Of a stretch of 64,000 nucleotides of DNA, positions 48,627 to 58,124 are shown one piece after another (positions within the stretch are counted from its first letter, which is position 1; each line of letters begins with the position of its first letter). The notes below the pieces were generated by a model. That model had not been told where the DNA came from, made no database searches, and saw only the letters and a program-made list of their open reading frames with translations. The stretch spans positions 1-64,000 of the forward strand of contig NZ_PHRG01000007.1 of the NCBI RefSeq assembly GCF_002803605.1. The letters are read 5' to 3'. The position numbers were made by a program, and so were the translations under genes. The DNA is from Acinetobacter pseudolwoffii. GTDB lineage: Bacteria > Pseudomonadota > Gammaproteobacteria > Pseudomonadales > Moraxellaceae.

Positions 48627-49814
48627 ATGAACACGCCCCTCGATATCAGTCAAAACAAGCCCTTATTATGGCTGATGGCGATTGCCTGTGGTTTATGTGC
48701 CGGCGCCAACTATTATTGCCAGCCACTGATTTCATCGATTCAGCAATATTATCAGGTGCCGGAATCACAAGTGGCACTCACCGTTACCTTTGCTCAAATC
48801 TCTTATGCATTAGGCCTGCTGTTTATTGTACCTTTGGGCGATATGCTGAATAAAACCAAGCTGATTCCCTTTCTCATGCTGGGTGCAGCTGCAGGTTTAT
48901 TTATTTGTGCCAGTGCGATAAACCTGCCGATGCTGTGGGTTGGCACCATCATTGCCGGACTGTTTTCCGTGGCTGCACAGATTCTGATTCCCTTGGCCAC
49001 CATGGCAGTCAAACCGGAAAAAACTGGAGAAGTAGTGGGTTTCCTGATGAGCGGCTTGCTGGTCGGTATTCTGCTCTCGACCAGTATTGCGGGATTATTG
49101 TCCGACCTGTTTCACTGGAAAATGATCTATATCGTCAGTGGCATCAGCATGCTGGCTTTAAGTTTTTATCTGCGAGGAAAATTACCGAGTCTGCCACGCC
49201 TAAGAATCAGCTATGCAGCGATTTTCAAATCTATGGCGAGCTTATTAAAACATGAACCACGATTGGTCTTGCGCTCTCTTACCGGTGCCTGTGCTTTTGC
49301 CGCCATGAGCATGCTGTTCTCGACCATTGCCCTGCTGCTGACCCAAGAACCTTTCCAGCTGTCTGATGTCATGGTCGGTCTGGTGACACTGGTCGGCGTC
49401 TTTGGCGCATTGTCGACTCAATTCATTGGTAAATGGGCCGATCGGGGCCATATCAAAACCTTGAGCTGGATTGGCTGTTCGATCCTGATTGGGAGCTGGC
49501 TGTTCCTATATTTTGGTGCGGTATCGCTGCTGAGCTATATTCTGGGCTATGGACTGATTAATCTGGGGTTGGCGATTACGCATAGCTGTAATCAGAATGT
49601 GATTTTCCGCCTGCGCCCGGATGCCAAATCACGGGTCAATTCACTGTATATGACCCTGTACTTTATTGGCGGTGCCTGTGGTTCAGCCTTAGGGGTTTAT
49701 GCCTGGCATCATGGGGGCTGGAGCATGACCTGTATGGCAGGACTCGGGCTGGCCCTAGGCGCTACCCTATTCGCCTTACTGGATCAATGGCATCACGCCC
49801 GGACAGCAGCCTAG
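48627..49814 (+). CDS. MFS transporter
   Basis: The protein has 395 residues and twelve hydrophobic helices in two halves. GDMLNKTKLIPFLML, just after helix 2, is the loop motif A (G-x3-D-x-K/R) of major facilitator drug-type transporters; the second half has GKWADRGHIKTLSW in the matching place. It belongs to the drug:proton or sugar efflux-like class. No regulator or partner is next to it. The substrate is unknown. The ATG has only a weak purine-rich site (AAGG about ten bases upstream). Confidence 0.88.
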   Translation: MNTPLDISQNKPLLWLMAIACGLCAGANYYCQPLISSIQQYYQVPESQVALTVTFAQISYALGLLFIVPLGDMLNKTKLIPFLMLGAAAGLFICASAINLPMLWVGTIIAGLFSVAAQILIPLATMAVKPEKTGEVVGFLMSGLLVGILLSTSIAGLLSDLFHWKMIYIVSGISMLALSFYLRGKLPSLPRLRISYAAIFKSMASLLKHEPRLVLRSLTGACAFAAMSMLFSTIALLLTQEPFQLSDVMVGLVTLVGVFGALSTQFIGKWADRGHIKTLSWIGCSILIGSWLFLYFGAVSLLSYILGYGLINLGLAITHSCNQNVIFRLRPDAKSRVNSLYMTLYFIGGACGSALGVYAWHHGGWSMTCMAGLGLALGATLFALLDQWHHARTAA

Positions 49815-49828
49815 ATGCTTAACTATAC

Positions 49829-50473
49829 TTAGCTGACTTGAGCCGCTGGATAGAAAGGTTTATTTAAATCTAGAGCAACTGAATTTTCCAATAAAATACA
49901 GATAAAGACCGGCAGCAAAGCGGCCAGAATCCGGCAGCTTTCCTCGAGTGACTTGTGGTTCAGGGAACTATGATAGGTAACTCCGCCCTGCATGAGCTGA
50001 TGGTGTAATGTATATAAACGACGAAACACCCCGACTAAAATTTCGACAGAATTTCGCTCATTTAAAGCATGCTGTATGATTTTTTTCTGTGTTTCCAGTT
50101 CAGCATTACAGCGTTCCAGACTAATTTTCTGGTGACGATAATCCCAAAAACTTTGTTCCATATAGGGGTTCACTAAGAGTGAGTGGATTGGCTGACTGTA
50201 CTTTTCCCAGACAATATGATTAATCTTCTGGTCCAGATCATTTTGGCAAAGTATTTCTAGAAATTGACGCAGCTTATCCTTTCCCTGAACCCGATCATCC
50301 TCTTCTGCATAAATAGCCTGAAAACCAATCCATAGACTGATGAATTTAAAATCCAGATCTTGATCCAAGTCTAGCGCTTTTTTAAACCAGCCTAAGCCAC
50401 GATGAATTTTTAAGTTAAAATGTGCTGAATTTTGTGCTTTATGGCTTTTATAAATCTCCTCCAATAACAGCAT
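49829..50473 (-). CDS. Unknown helical protein, possibly HEPN-like
   Basis: A 214-residue protein, all helical and soluble. The start is the ATG eight bases after AAGGAG; an upstream ATG eight codons earlier overlaps that site and is rejected. The arrangement (KFISLWIGFQAIY near 40, ALNERNSVEILVGVFRRLYT near 138, then a C-terminal hydrophobic helix AALLPVFICILLEN) resembles Apea-like HEPN proteins: an internal LWIGFQAIYA helix and a helix with RNxxxH-like spacing. The RxxxxH nuclease residues are not clearly present. No antitoxin-like neighbour is present. Unknown function. Confidence 0.65.
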   Translation of the reverse strand: MLLLEEIYKSHKAQNSAHFNLKIHRGLGWFKKALDLDQDLDFKFISLWIGFQAIYAEEDDRVQGKDKLRQFLEILCQNDLDQKINHIVWEKYSQPIHSLLVNPYMEQSFWDYRHQKISLERCNAELETQKKIIQHALNERNSVEILVGVFRRLYTLHHQLMQGGVTYHSSLNHKSLEESCRILAALLPVFICILLENSVALDLNKPFYPAAQVS

Positions 50474-50745
50474 AATTATTCTCCTTATTTCTATCATTTT
50501 TTATATTGGTGTTTCTACTATCAAAATATACCATTCTGGAATGACTTGGAATTCTAATTTTATTTCTTGTTTCATGTCCTGGACTTACTGGCTTGACTCA
50601 AGTTCGCCGGGTTGTTCTGCTGATTTTATGCTAGTATTACGCCCTCTTTTTTTGCAATATTGGCCTAGCGGGCTTGGGCAAAAAAATAATCTTTGGGCGA
50701 TTTATTCATCCCTTCTTCTTCCATTTCGTTAAGGCGTAATTTTGA

Positions 50746-51771
50746 ATGACTGATCTGACCACCATTGAAAATAAACTTCAACCACGAATCAGTGTGGCGC
50801 CGATGATGGATTGGACCACCAAAGACTATCGCTTCTTTGCCCGTCTGTTTAACCCAAATGTGATTATGTACACTGAAATGGTCACCACAGGTGCCATCAT
50901 TTATGGGGATGCCAAACGGCATTTGGACTTTAACACCGAAGAACAGCCGATCGTACTACAACTTGGTGGCTCGAATCCTAAAGATCTCGCGACCTGTACC
51001 AAGATGGCACAGGATTGGGGTTATAACGAAGTCAATTTAAATGTGGGTTGCCCGAGTGACCGGGTACAGAATAATAAAATTGGGGCCTGCCTCATGGCTG
51101 AACCCGATTTAGTCGCAGAATGTATTGCTGAAATGCAGCATGCGGTGGATATTCCAGTGACTGTAAAACACCGGATCGGGATTGATGATATGCAGTCTTA
51201 TGAAGAAATGCTGCATTTTGTCGATACCGTGGCCAAAACCGGCTGCAATAATTTTATCGTACACGCGCGAATTGCCTTATTAAAAGGTCTATCGCCTAAA
51301 GAAAACCGCGATGTGCCGCCCCTGCGTTATGAAGATGTTTATCGCCTGAAGCAGGATCGTCCTGATCTGCTGATTGAAATCAATGGCGGGATCAAGACCT
51401 ATGCCGAAACGCTGGAACATCTCAAACATGTCGATGGCGTGATGATTGGTCGCGAAGCCTATCATAATCCGTACTTATTGGCTGAACTGGGCCAATTGTG
51501 GAATCTGGATGCACCTGATCGTTTCGAGATCATGCAACAAATGCTGCCTTATATTGCCCAGCGCATGGCAGAAGGTGCACCATTGTCAATTATTAGCCGT
51601 CATATTTTAGGACTGTTCCAGAACTTGCCGGGTGCACGTAAATGGCGTCAGGCACTAAGCGGTGGCAATGCCAAAACCTTGAAAGATGTGGAAACTGCGC
51701 TGTTTAATATTCAAGAAGCAATGCAACGTACTGAAGACTATGTGCGTGAACATCAGCAAGTTGAATCCTAA
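50746..51771 (+). CDS. dusA: tRNA-dihydrouridine synthase A
   Basis: Reduces U20 and U20a in tRNA with FMN and NADPH. The protein has 341 residues. APMMDWTTKDYRFFARL near residue 18 is the family start. The catalytic cysteine is C102 in NVGCPSDRVQNNKIGACLM. VKHRIGIDDMQSYEE near 142 and VHARIALLKGLSPKENR near 173 are typical of DusA, followed by the FMN phosphate site GGIKT and GVMIGREAYHNP. Monocistronic, convergent with the lipoprotein. Confidence 0.97.
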   Translation: MTDLTTIENKLQPRISVAPMMDWTTKDYRFFARLFNPNVIMYTEMVTTGAIIYGDAKRHLDFNTEEQPIVLQLGGSNPKDLATCTKMAQDWGYNEVNLNVGCPSDRVQNNKIGACLMAEPDLVAECIAEMQHAVDIPVTVKHRIGIDDMQSYEEMLHFVDTVAKTGCNNFIVHARIALLKGLSPKENRDVPPLRYEDVYRLKQDRPDLLIEINGGIKTYAETLEHLKHVDGVMIGREAYHNPYLLAELGQLWNLDAPDRFEIMQQMLPYIAQRMAEGAPLSIISRHILGLFQNLPGARKWRQALSGGNAKTLKDVETALFNIQEAMQRTEDYVREHQQVES

Positions 51772-51797
51772 ATACGAATTTAAAAGTCTAATCGATA

Positions 51798-51828
51798 TAA
51801 AAAAGCACCGATCATCGGGGCTTTTTTA
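51798..51828. terminator. Bidirectional terminator
   Basis: AAAAAGC.CCGAT and ATCGG.GCTTTTTT pair with one mismatch and a one-base loop. It lies between two convergent genes and has A-run and T-run flanks. Confidence 0.85.
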
Positions 51829-51846
51829 TAGAGATGAGCGAAGACG

Positions 51847-52359
51847 TTATTGAGTATATGCGGTGATATTACCGACCGGAACCGGTTCTTCCTGATAAGA
51901 AACACCTTGAAATTCTGGCTCGGCAATGGATGTGACCAGAGAACCGCGCTCATGCTCTTTTGACTCATTTACAGGTTCCAGGTCATCTAAGGCTGCAGCC
52001 AGTTGCTGTAACTCCCGATCCAGTTGCTGCCGGTATTGCTCTATTTCAATTTCATCAATAAAAGCAAAGGCATCCTCTTCGATCGCCCACCTATAGCCTC
52101 CATCGACCTTAAAGATTTTGACATTGACCGGATATGCCTCCCCCTGATAATTCAGATGAGAAATCGCTTTAAATTGATTGCCCTGCCGCTGGACAATTTT
52201 GACCTTCTGCACAGTAAAACGATAGCGTTGATAATCCTGATTGGAATTAAATTCCTGTTGCATCTGCGCTTGAATATTTCTGGCCAATTCATCCATCGAG
52301 ACAAAGTAACTGCATCCAGCCAGACAGGCGATCATCCATAACACAATGATTGTTCTCAT
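51847..52359 (-). CDS. Putative lipoprotein
   Basis: A 170-residue protein with a lipoprotein signal (MRTIIVLWMIACLAGCSYF; lipobox LAGC with C16). AAGGAGG lies six bases before the ATG. The mature part starts SMDELARNIQAQMQQEF, then alternating strands (YRFTVQKVKIVQ and AYPVNVKIFKVDGGYRWAIEED), then a coiled acidic tail. A conserved family was not recognised. The beta section could be a DUF4410-type or similar small envelope domain. It sits between dusA and coaBC with its own terminator. Confidence 0.8.
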   Translation of the reverse strand: MRTIIVLWMIACLAGCSYFVSMDELARNIQAQMQQEFNSNQDYQRYRFTVQKVKIVQRQGNQFKAISHLNYQGEAYPVNVKIFKVDGGYRWAIEEDAFAFIDEIEIEQYRQQLDRELQQLAAALDDLEPVNESKEHERGSLVTSIAEPEFQGVSYQEEPVPVGNITAYTQ

Positions 52360-52543
52360 AGCGCCTCCTTCTTTTTCTTTCCTGTTCCTGCTTATAGCTG
52401 ATATATGCAGTATTGTTATGCTTGCTTATTCTGTGACCTATTTTATGCTTTTTTGAAAAAACAAGAAATAAGCAGTGCATGAATCATGACTAAATTATTT
52501 AAGATTTCTACAGCTTTTTGAATAAATGATAAAAATTTACTCA

Positions 52544-52579
52544 TAAAAAAGCCCTGAGTCTAACAGGGCTTTTTTTTTG
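52544..52579 (-). terminator. coaBC terminator
   Basis: On the minus strand AAAAAAGCCCTG and CAGGGCTTTTTT pair around TTAGACT, just after the coaBC stop. It is the strongest of the hairpins in this part of the window. Confidence 0.9.
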
Positions 52580-52590
52580 TGAAGATTCTT

Positions 52591-53865
52591 TTAAAAATCG
52601 TCATCACTGGATGGATCACGATGCAAGGCATCATGAATCGCTTCAATCAGCTGCTGGGCAATTTCCTGCTTGGAGGCTTTTTCCAGATCACGCTTATCCA
52701 TCTGATACTGTTCGGCAAAAAATACGGTCATGGCATTTTCATCCGACGCAAAACCGATATCGGCACGTGAGACATCATTGCAGGCAATCATATCCAGTTT
52801 TTTCGCGACCAGTTTGCCCGCGGCATATTCTTCAATATTGCGGGTTTCCGCCGCAAAACCGACCATAAACGGACGTTTCTCTTGCTGGGCGATGGTCGCA
52901 ACAATATCCGGATTTTTCACAAGCGCCACATTCAGCTCATCGCCAGATTTTTTAATTTTGTGTTCCGCAACTTCGGCCACGCGGTAATCCGCCACCGCAG
53001 CAGTTGCAATAAAAATATCACAGCCATCTTCCAGCATCTGCATGCTTTCATTGAGCATTTTTACGGCAGAACTGACATTTTTGCGTTTGACGCCATTTGG
53101 TGTATCCAGAGTCACTGGCCCTGCAATCAGGGTCACATCTGCCCCAGCGGCATAACAGGCAGCTGCCAGAGCAAAGCCCATTTTACCGGTACTGTGATTG
53201 GAAATATAACGTACCGGATCAATCGCTTCACGGGTTGGACCGGCGGTGATGGTGACACGTTTACCCGCAAGCTGACCAAATTTTTCTGCGATCGCACGCT
53301 GTGCTTGATGGAAATATTCTGTGACTTGTCGTGCCAGATCTTCCGGCTCAGGCATACGGCCTAAACCCACATCGCCACAGGCTTGAGATCCGGCATCCGG
53401 CATGATCACATGCACACCATCTTCAATTAAAGTGGCCAAGTTGCGTTGTGTTGGCTTAGCTGCCCACATTTGCTGGTTCATGGCAGGCGCTACCCAGACC
53501 GGTGCCTTGGTCGCCAGATATAAAGTACTGAGCAAATCATCTGCCAGACCTGCTGCAAACTTTGCCAAGATGTCACAACTTGCAGGTGCAACCAGTAACA
53601 GATCCGCCCAACGTGCCAGCTCGATATGCCCCATACCTGCTTCCGCTTCAGGATCCAGTAATGCCGTATGGACCGGATTGCCTGATAAGGCTTGAAACGT
53701 TAAAGGTGTAATAAAAGCCTGTGCCCCTTGGGTCATCACCACCCGCACATTAAATCCGGCATCTTTCAGACGACGAACCAGAATCGCACTTTTATAGGCA
53801 GCAATGCCGCCAGTCACAGCTAAAATGATATTTTTATGAGGAATTACACTTACGTCGAAGCTCAC
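52591..53865 (-). CDS. coaBC: Bifunctional phosphopantothenoylcysteine decarboxylase/synthase
   Basis: Makes 4'-phosphopantetheine for CoA: the C-terminal CoaB half couples cysteine to phosphopantothenate with CTP, and the N-terminal CoaC half decarboxylates. The protein has 424 residues. CoaC begins LAVTGGIAAYKSAILVRRL (9-27), with the active His region MGHIELARWADLLLVAPAS near 77 and APAMNQQMW near 130. CoaB starts near 196 with ITAGPTREAIDPVRYISNHS. The start codon is GTG with a moderate AGGTAG site; no ATG is available nearby. Monocistronic. Confidence 0.96.
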   Translation of the reverse strand: MSFDVSVIPHKNIILAVTGGIAAYKSAILVRRLKDAGFNVRVVMTQGAQAFITPLTFQALSGNPVHTALLDPEAEAGMGHIELARWADLLLVAPASCDILAKFAAGLADDLLSTLYLATKAPVWVAPAMNQQMWAAKPTQRNLATLIEDGVHVIMPDAGSQACGDVGLGRMPEPEDLARQVTEYFHQAQRAIAEKFGQLAGKRVTITAGPTREAIDPVRYISNHSTGKMGFALAAACYAAGADVTLIAGPVTLDTPNGVKRKNVSSAVKMLNESMQMLEDGCDIFIATAAVADYRVAEVAEHKIKKSGDELNVALVKNPDIVATIAQQEKRPFMVGFAAETRNIEEYAAGKLVAKKLDMIACNDVSRADIGFASDENAMTVFFAEQYQMDKRDLEKASKQEIAQQLIEAIHDALHRDPSSDDDF

Positions 53866-53978
53866 AAACAGGCTACCTTTCTGTTGCAGTGGGGCTCACA
53901 ATAGCATTAAATAATGGCATTCCCAAGAGATCAGCTTCAGGGAAAACTCATAATTCATAATAAATAAGTCTAATAACT

Positions 53979-54680
53979 ATGCAATTTTCTATTAAAAACT
54001 GGCCTGAACAAGAACGCCCGCGCGAACGCTTAATTCAATATGGTGCAGAAAGTTTATCCGATGCCGAACTACTGGCAATTTTCCTGCGTTCCGGCTCACA
54101 GCAACATTCCGCAGTCGAACTTGCCCGACTCTTGATTCAGCATTTCGGTCATCTCACTGCCTTACTGGATGCACCCTTAGAGGACGTCAGTCGCTTTCAT
54201 GGCATGGGCATTAGCAAATATACCCAGCTCATGGCGGTCAAGGAATTAGGACGGCGTTATATTTCCGAACATCTGAAACAGGATGCACTGGAGCTCAATA
54301 ATTCCAAACGGTTACGGGATTATTTACGTTTTGAACTGCTCGGTGAAACTCAAGAAGTGTTTGCCGTGCTGTGTCTGGATGCCAGTCTAAGAAAAATTGC
54401 CTTTAAAAAACTGTTTTATGGCTCCATCAATGCATGTGATATTTCCATTAATCAATTGTTGCGTTATGCCATTAGCCAACAGGCTACTTCCATTGTGATT
54501 GCACATAATCATCCGCTGGGCCGGCCCTCTCCATCCAAGGCTGACCTGGCATTGACCCGTCAGATTCAACAAGCCTGCCAGCTGGTAGATATTCATCTGA
54601 TTGACCATTGTATTATCGCTTTGGAGGGCAGTTTTTCCTTTGCTGAGCAGCAACTCATCAAACCGGAAATGCAGTATTGA
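53979..54680 (+). CDS. radC: RadC/DUF2466 family JAB-domain protein
   Basis: The protein has 233 residues. An N-terminal helix-hairpin-helix (about 20-80, ERLIQYGAESLSDAELLAIF and FHGMGISKYTQLM) is followed by a JAB1/MPN metalloprotease-like domain. The metal motif is intact: ETQEVFAVLCLD (E) and AHNHPLGRPSPSKAD (H-x-H plus D) near 174-188. The family was named for DNA repair, but that role is not supported in E. coli and remains unclear. It is divergent from coaBC, with no visible Shine-Dalgarno. Confidence 0.93.
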   Translation: MQFSIKNWPEQERPRERLIQYGAESLSDAELLAIFLRSGSQQHSAVELARLLIQHFGHLTALLDAPLEDVSRFHGMGISKYTQLMAVKELGRRYISEHLKQDALELNNSKRLRDYLRFELLGETQEVFAVLCLDASLRKIAFKKLFYGSINACDISINQLLRYAISQQATSIVIAHNHPLGRPSPSKADLALTRQIQQACQLVDIHLIDHCIIALEGSFSFAEQQLIKPEMQY

Positions 54681-54745
54681 ATAGCACTTGACAAAGCAGG
54701 CACAACTCCACAAGATCATGAAAAAAATTGTGATGATTCCAATAA

Positions 54746-55657
54746 ATGATCGTACGTGACCAGCCAACTGTTTTTAAACTGCTGTTTTCCTGGCGAGGTA
54801 CAATTTTGCCGAAAGTTTTGCCACCTTTAGGCGTAGTGATGTTGATCTCGGCCATTATCGGTGGCTTGTCACATATTGGCTCTTTTCATTTTCCAGAATT
54901 ACCTCTGGTCGGCTTTACCCTGATTGGAGTGGTACTGTCGATCTTTCTCGGATTTAAGAATTCGGCCTGTTATGACCGCTGGTGGGAAGCCCGCAAACTC
55001 TGGGGTATTCTGATTGCCAATTCACGACATTTTGACCGGGATTGCCGGATGCTGTCCCAAGGTCGCCGTGAACGTGTGATTCAGCACGTGATTGTCTTTG
55101 CCAATGTTCTCCGTGACCGGCTACGCCATCAGACAGCCAATCCGACCGAACTGGTTGAAACTAGCGGCATGAGCCAGCAAGCTGTGACCCAGCTCTATCA
55201 ACAGGCCAACGCGCCGCAATATACCTTAAGCCTGATTCAATGGGAGTTAATGCAGGCGCTCAAAGAAGGTGAAATCTCAGACATCATCTATATGCAGATG
55301 AATAATCACGTGGCGGAGTTGAGTATTGTCCAGACTGGTTGTGACCGGATTGCGACGACGCCTTTACCTTTTGCCTATTCGGTCTTGCTCAATCGTACCG
55401 TCTATTTTTTCTGTTTTATTTTGCCCTTTAGCCTGGGTTCAACATTAGGTTTATTTACGCCCTTACTGGTCGGTATTTTAGCTTATACCTTTTTAGGACT
55501 AGATGCCTTAAGCTCAGAAATTGAAGAACCTTTTGGCACGCAAAGTAATGATTTGCCACTGGACTCAATGGTACGTACCATTGAAATTGAACTCTTAGGC
55601 ACGCTGGGCAAACCAACCCCACCACCGATTCAGGCCAAAGATCATAACCTACTGTAA
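54746..55657 (+). CDS. Bestrophin-family ion channel (UPF0187)
   Basis: The protein has 303 residues. The bestrophin signature is clear: FLGFKNSACYDRWWEARKLWG near 71-90 (quoted in part: FKNSACYDRWWEARKLWG). Two hydrophobic pairs follow near 28-72, and a third near 208-250 (VLLNRTVYFFCFILPFSL, GLFTPLLVGILAYTFLGLD). The soluble end has EIEEPFGTQSNDLPLDSM, the conserved acidic loop. Bacterial homologues form pentameric channels, often cation-selective. Its partner and physiological role here are unknown. No Shine-Dalgarno of note is seen. Confidence 0.9.
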   Translation: MIVRDQPTVFKLLFSWRGTILPKVLPPLGVVMLISAIIGGLSHIGSFHFPELPLVGFTLIGVVLSIFLGFKNSACYDRWWEARKLWGILIANSRHFDRDCRMLSQGRRERVIQHVIVFANVLRDRLRHQTANPTELVETSGMSQQAVTQLYQQANAPQYTLSLIQWELMQALKEGEISDIIYMQMNNHVAELSIVQTGCDRIATTPLPFAYSVLLNRTVYFFCFILPFSLGSTLGLFTPLLVGILAYTFLGLDALSSEIEEPFGTQSNDLPLDSMVRTIEIELLGTLGKPTPPPIQAKDHNLL

Positions 55658-55731
55658 TTTATTCTTCTCTTGCCCTTTTCTATCAGCAAAGGGCCCTTCT
55701 GCTCTGCAAGAGCAAAGTTCGAGTAAAGCAC

Positions 55732-56586
55732 TCAATCAACAAAACTTTCCCAAATCCCGACTTGTTCCGATTTTAGGCTCGGCACATTTCCGAGCCTGAT
55801 CCATGGCATATGGTCGCCATGAAAGTCACTGCCAATCGAAACTTTCAGACGATGCTCCGCAATCATCCGATCGACCATCTGGCGAGTAGAACTTGGATCT
55901 ACCGCTGGCGGCAGTTCAACGGCGTCGCCACCAAACTTGGCAAAGATCTCGATCAGGTAACGAATGTTGGTCGCAGATAGGTCATATTTGGTCGGATGTG
56001 CCAGCACTGCAAAGCCGCCACTTTCATGAATCACCTGAACCGTGTCTTCAAGACTCAAGCCATCAAATTTGACATAGGCTTTCTTACCTTCCTTGATGTA
56101 CTTATCAAAAGCCTGTTGCGGGCGAGTCACAATGCCCTTTTCTACTAAGGTTTTGGCAATATGCGTCCGTGTTACCCGATCAGGGATATTATCGACTTTG
56201 ACCAGTACATCGGCATAAATATCCTGACCAATTAAAGGAATCAGTAAGTCACAGATCTGTTTCGAGCGTTCCGCCCGGATTTTCTTCTGCTGATTGAGGG
56301 CTTTTTGTAAAGGCTCAGGATTTTGCATATTCAGTGCAACAATATGCACGCCATAATTTTTCTTGGTGGCTGGACGTGACCACTGGCTGGAGATTTCCAC
56401 CCCAGAAATGATCTTAATCTCATGATTTTTAGCGGCTTCTTGTGCCAGTTCCAAGCCATCCATAGTGTCGTGATCTGTCAATGCCAAAGTATGCACCGAT
56501 TTCTCTACGGCAGCCTCGACCAATTGCTGTGGAGTTAAAGTTCCATCAGAAATATTGCTATGTGTATGTAAATCTACGCCGTGCAT
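55732..56586 (-). CDS. rnm: PHP-domain exoribonuclease RNase AM
   Basis: The protein has 284 residues. PHP metal-binding motifs are in order: DLHTHSNISDGTL (residues 5-17), LTDHDTMDG near 36, SGVEISSQW near 61, VLAHPTKYDL near 195 and the last SDFHGDHMP near 253. This is the YciV/TrpH type, a 5'-3' exoribonuclease and nucleotidase that trims 5S and 23S rRNA 5' ends in E. coli. It is divergent from yciB and yciI, an arrangement shared with E. coli. Confidence 0.92.
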   Translation of the reverse strand: MHGVDLHTHSNISDGTLTPQQLVEAAVEKSVHTLALTDHDTMDGLELAQEAAKNHEIKIISGVEISSQWSRPATKKNYGVHIVALNMQNPEPLQKALNQQKKIRAERSKQICDLLIPLIGQDIYADVLVKVDNIPDRVTRTHIAKTLVEKGIVTRPQQAFDKYIKEGKKAYVKFDGLSLEDTVQVIHESGGFAVLAHPTKYDLSATNIRYLIEIFAKFGGDAVELPPAVDPSSTRQMVDRMIAEHRLKVSIGSDFHGDHMPWIRLGNVPSLKSEQVGIWESFVD

Positions 56587-56630
56587 CTCTATACTATGAC
56601 ATTTATTTAATCAGATTTAGATACTCTAAC

Positions 56631-57242
56631 ATGAAAGCACTTTTAGACTTTGTGCCACTCATTATTTTCTTTTATTTATATAAAACTGTAGATCCAAAAG
56701 ACACTGACCATCAACTTTTGCAATTGATCGGTTCTGCGGGGGGTGTCGACAATAATAATATTCTTGTGGCAACCACTGGTCTGATTATTGCTATGCTGGT
56801 GGTCTATGGTGCGTTATTTGTCATGCAAAAATTCCGCCTGGATAAGCAGCAATGGATTGTACTGTTTATGACCGTGATTTTTGGTGGGATCACTCTGATG
56901 CTGAGCGACGATTTCTATATCCGTTTAAAGGCGGTATTGCTGAATCTGGTCTTTGCCGGCGTATTCCTGCTGTCGCCTTGGTTTAGTAAAGATAAAAAGC
57001 CACTGATTCAGCGTCTGTTTGGCCCGGTTTTCAACTTAAGTGAAAAAGGCTGGATCAAACTGAACTATGCCTGGGTCGCCATGTTTGCACTGATGTCATT
57101 TTTACATACCTTCTTTGCCTACTTGTGGCTGGATGGAAAATATTGGGGCGAATTTACGGCATTCGGTGACATGATCGTGATGTTTTCCTTTATCATTATC
57201 CAGTTTATTGTATTGCGTAAATACTTTAAGACTGCTGAATAA
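56631..57242 (+). CDS. yciB: Inner membrane-spanning protein YciB (septation protein A)
   Basis: A 203-residue protein with five or six helices. It begins MKALLDFVPLIIFFYLYKTV, the typical N-terminus; LFGPVFNLSEKGWIKLNYAWV near 135 is the family signature (shortened: FNLSEKGWIKLNYAWV). YciB contributes to cell envelope synthesis and division in E. coli and Shigella. The ATG lies 44 bases from the divergent rnm start. yciI follows after 28 bases and may be co-transcribed. Confidence 0.95.
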   Translation: MKALLDFVPLIIFFYLYKTVDPKDTDHQLLQLIGSAGGVDNNNILVATTGLIIAMLVVYGALFVMQKFRLDKQQWIVLFMTVIFGGITLMLSDDFYIRLKAVLLNLVFAGVFLLSPWFSKDKKPLIQRLFGPVFNLSEKGWIKLNYAWVAMFALMSFLHTFFAYLWLDGKYWGEFTAFGDMIVMFSFIIIQFIVLRKYFKTAE

Positions 57243-57270
57243 ATCCAACTACAAACGATTGAGAATCATC

Positions 57271-57573
57271 ATGCCGTTATTTGTCGTTAGCTGTACCGAT
57301 CAGGAAGGTACAGTGGAGAAACGTCTTGCCATTCGTCCACAACATCTTGCCCGCTTGCAAAAGCTGAATGATGAAGGCCGTCTGATTGTTGCAGGCGCGA
57401 TGCCGAAAGATCCGAGTAATCCACAAGCCGGCTTTTATGGCAGTACCATCATTGTCGATTTTGACAGCCGTGAAGACCTGGATACCTGGCTAGAAGATGA
57501 ACCCTTCCTGAAAGAAGGTGTATATGCACAGATTGATGTGAAACCGTTTAACAAAGCATTCCCTCAAGGATAA
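57271..57573 (+). CDS. yciI: YciI family protein
   Basis: A 100-residue protein of the ferredoxin-like YCII fold. MPLFVVSCTDQEGTVEKRLA is the usual start. The conserved His (RPQHLARL, near 25) and Asp (DPSNPQ, then a strand of ILVDFDSRED type) are visible. The enzymatic role is undefined. The ATG is chosen because it matches the family start; the frame is open upstream across the yciB stop. It is part of a yciB-yciI pair. Confidence 0.92.
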   Translation: MPLFVVSCTDQEGTVEKRLAIRPQHLARLQKLNDEGRLIVAGAMPKDPSNPQAGFYGSTIIVDFDSREDLDTWLEDEPFLKEGVYAQIDVKPFNKAFPQG

Positions 57574-57578
57574 GGTTT

Positions 57579-58085
57579 ATGCGTGTTGTTCTTGCCAGTG
57601 TTATTGGCCTCTGTTGTACCTTTCATTCTGTATGGGCAGTAGAAGTTGCCACAGTTCAGACAACACCAAACAGTGTCGCCGCTGCTGCTGTACAAGCTGC
57701 GGTCGCAACCCCCACTACTACGCCAAAACCTGCAATCATCCCTGTGGCTGCAACAGCATCTCAAGCCCTTCCGGCAACTGGAAATAAGCCACTGACTGCT
57801 GAAGAACTTGCCAGAAATAAAGCTCAGCAAGACGCCAAAGTAAAAGCTTTGGTGAAGGATCAGGCGACGCGTCTGCAACAGCTGGAAAAAGCCAATCTGG
57901 AAGCGTTAGCACAAAATCAGGAACTACAGCTCAGAAATGACAATCTTGGCGTGCAAGTACAGGTTTTACAAAGCGAACGCAGTGCGCAGATGTTCCTGTA
58001 TGGTGCTGCCACGTTGGCCGTGGGCGTTTTGCTGGGCTTTCTGATTGCCAGTTACGTTTATACCAAGCGTCGCCGTCAATGGTAA
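57579..58085 (+). CDS. Exported coiled-coil protein with C-terminal membrane helix
   Basis: An unrecognised 168-residue protein. A signal-like N-terminus (MRVVLASVIGLCCTFHSVWA, cut after A20) leads to an Ala/Thr/Pro-rich linker of about 50 residues, then a Gln/Leu-rich coiled coil (ATRLQQLEKANLEALAQ and on, about 93-130). One helix (MFLYGAATLAVGVLLGFLIA) and KRRRQW at the end follow, giving an in-membrane anchor with a basic cytoplasmic tail. It starts six bases after yciI and looks co-transcribed. It resembles TIGR04211-type proteins without the SH3 part; role unknown. Confidence 0.75.
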   Translation: MRVVLASVIGLCCTFHSVWAVEVATVQTTPNSVAAAAVQAAVATPTTTPKPAIIPVAATASQALPATGNKPLTAEELARNKAQQDAKVKALVKDQATRLQQLEKANLEALAQNQELQLRNDNLGVQVQVLQSERSAQMFLYGAATLAVGVLLGFLIASYVYTKRRRQW

Positions 58086-58124
58086 TCTATTCCCCTTTCG
58101 GACTTATTTAAGGTTGTAGTCGTT

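Noticed and set aside
49829..50473. Toxin of a toxin-antitoxin pair
   Set aside because: No small overlapping partner gene, and the nuclease residues of HEPN toxins are not evident.
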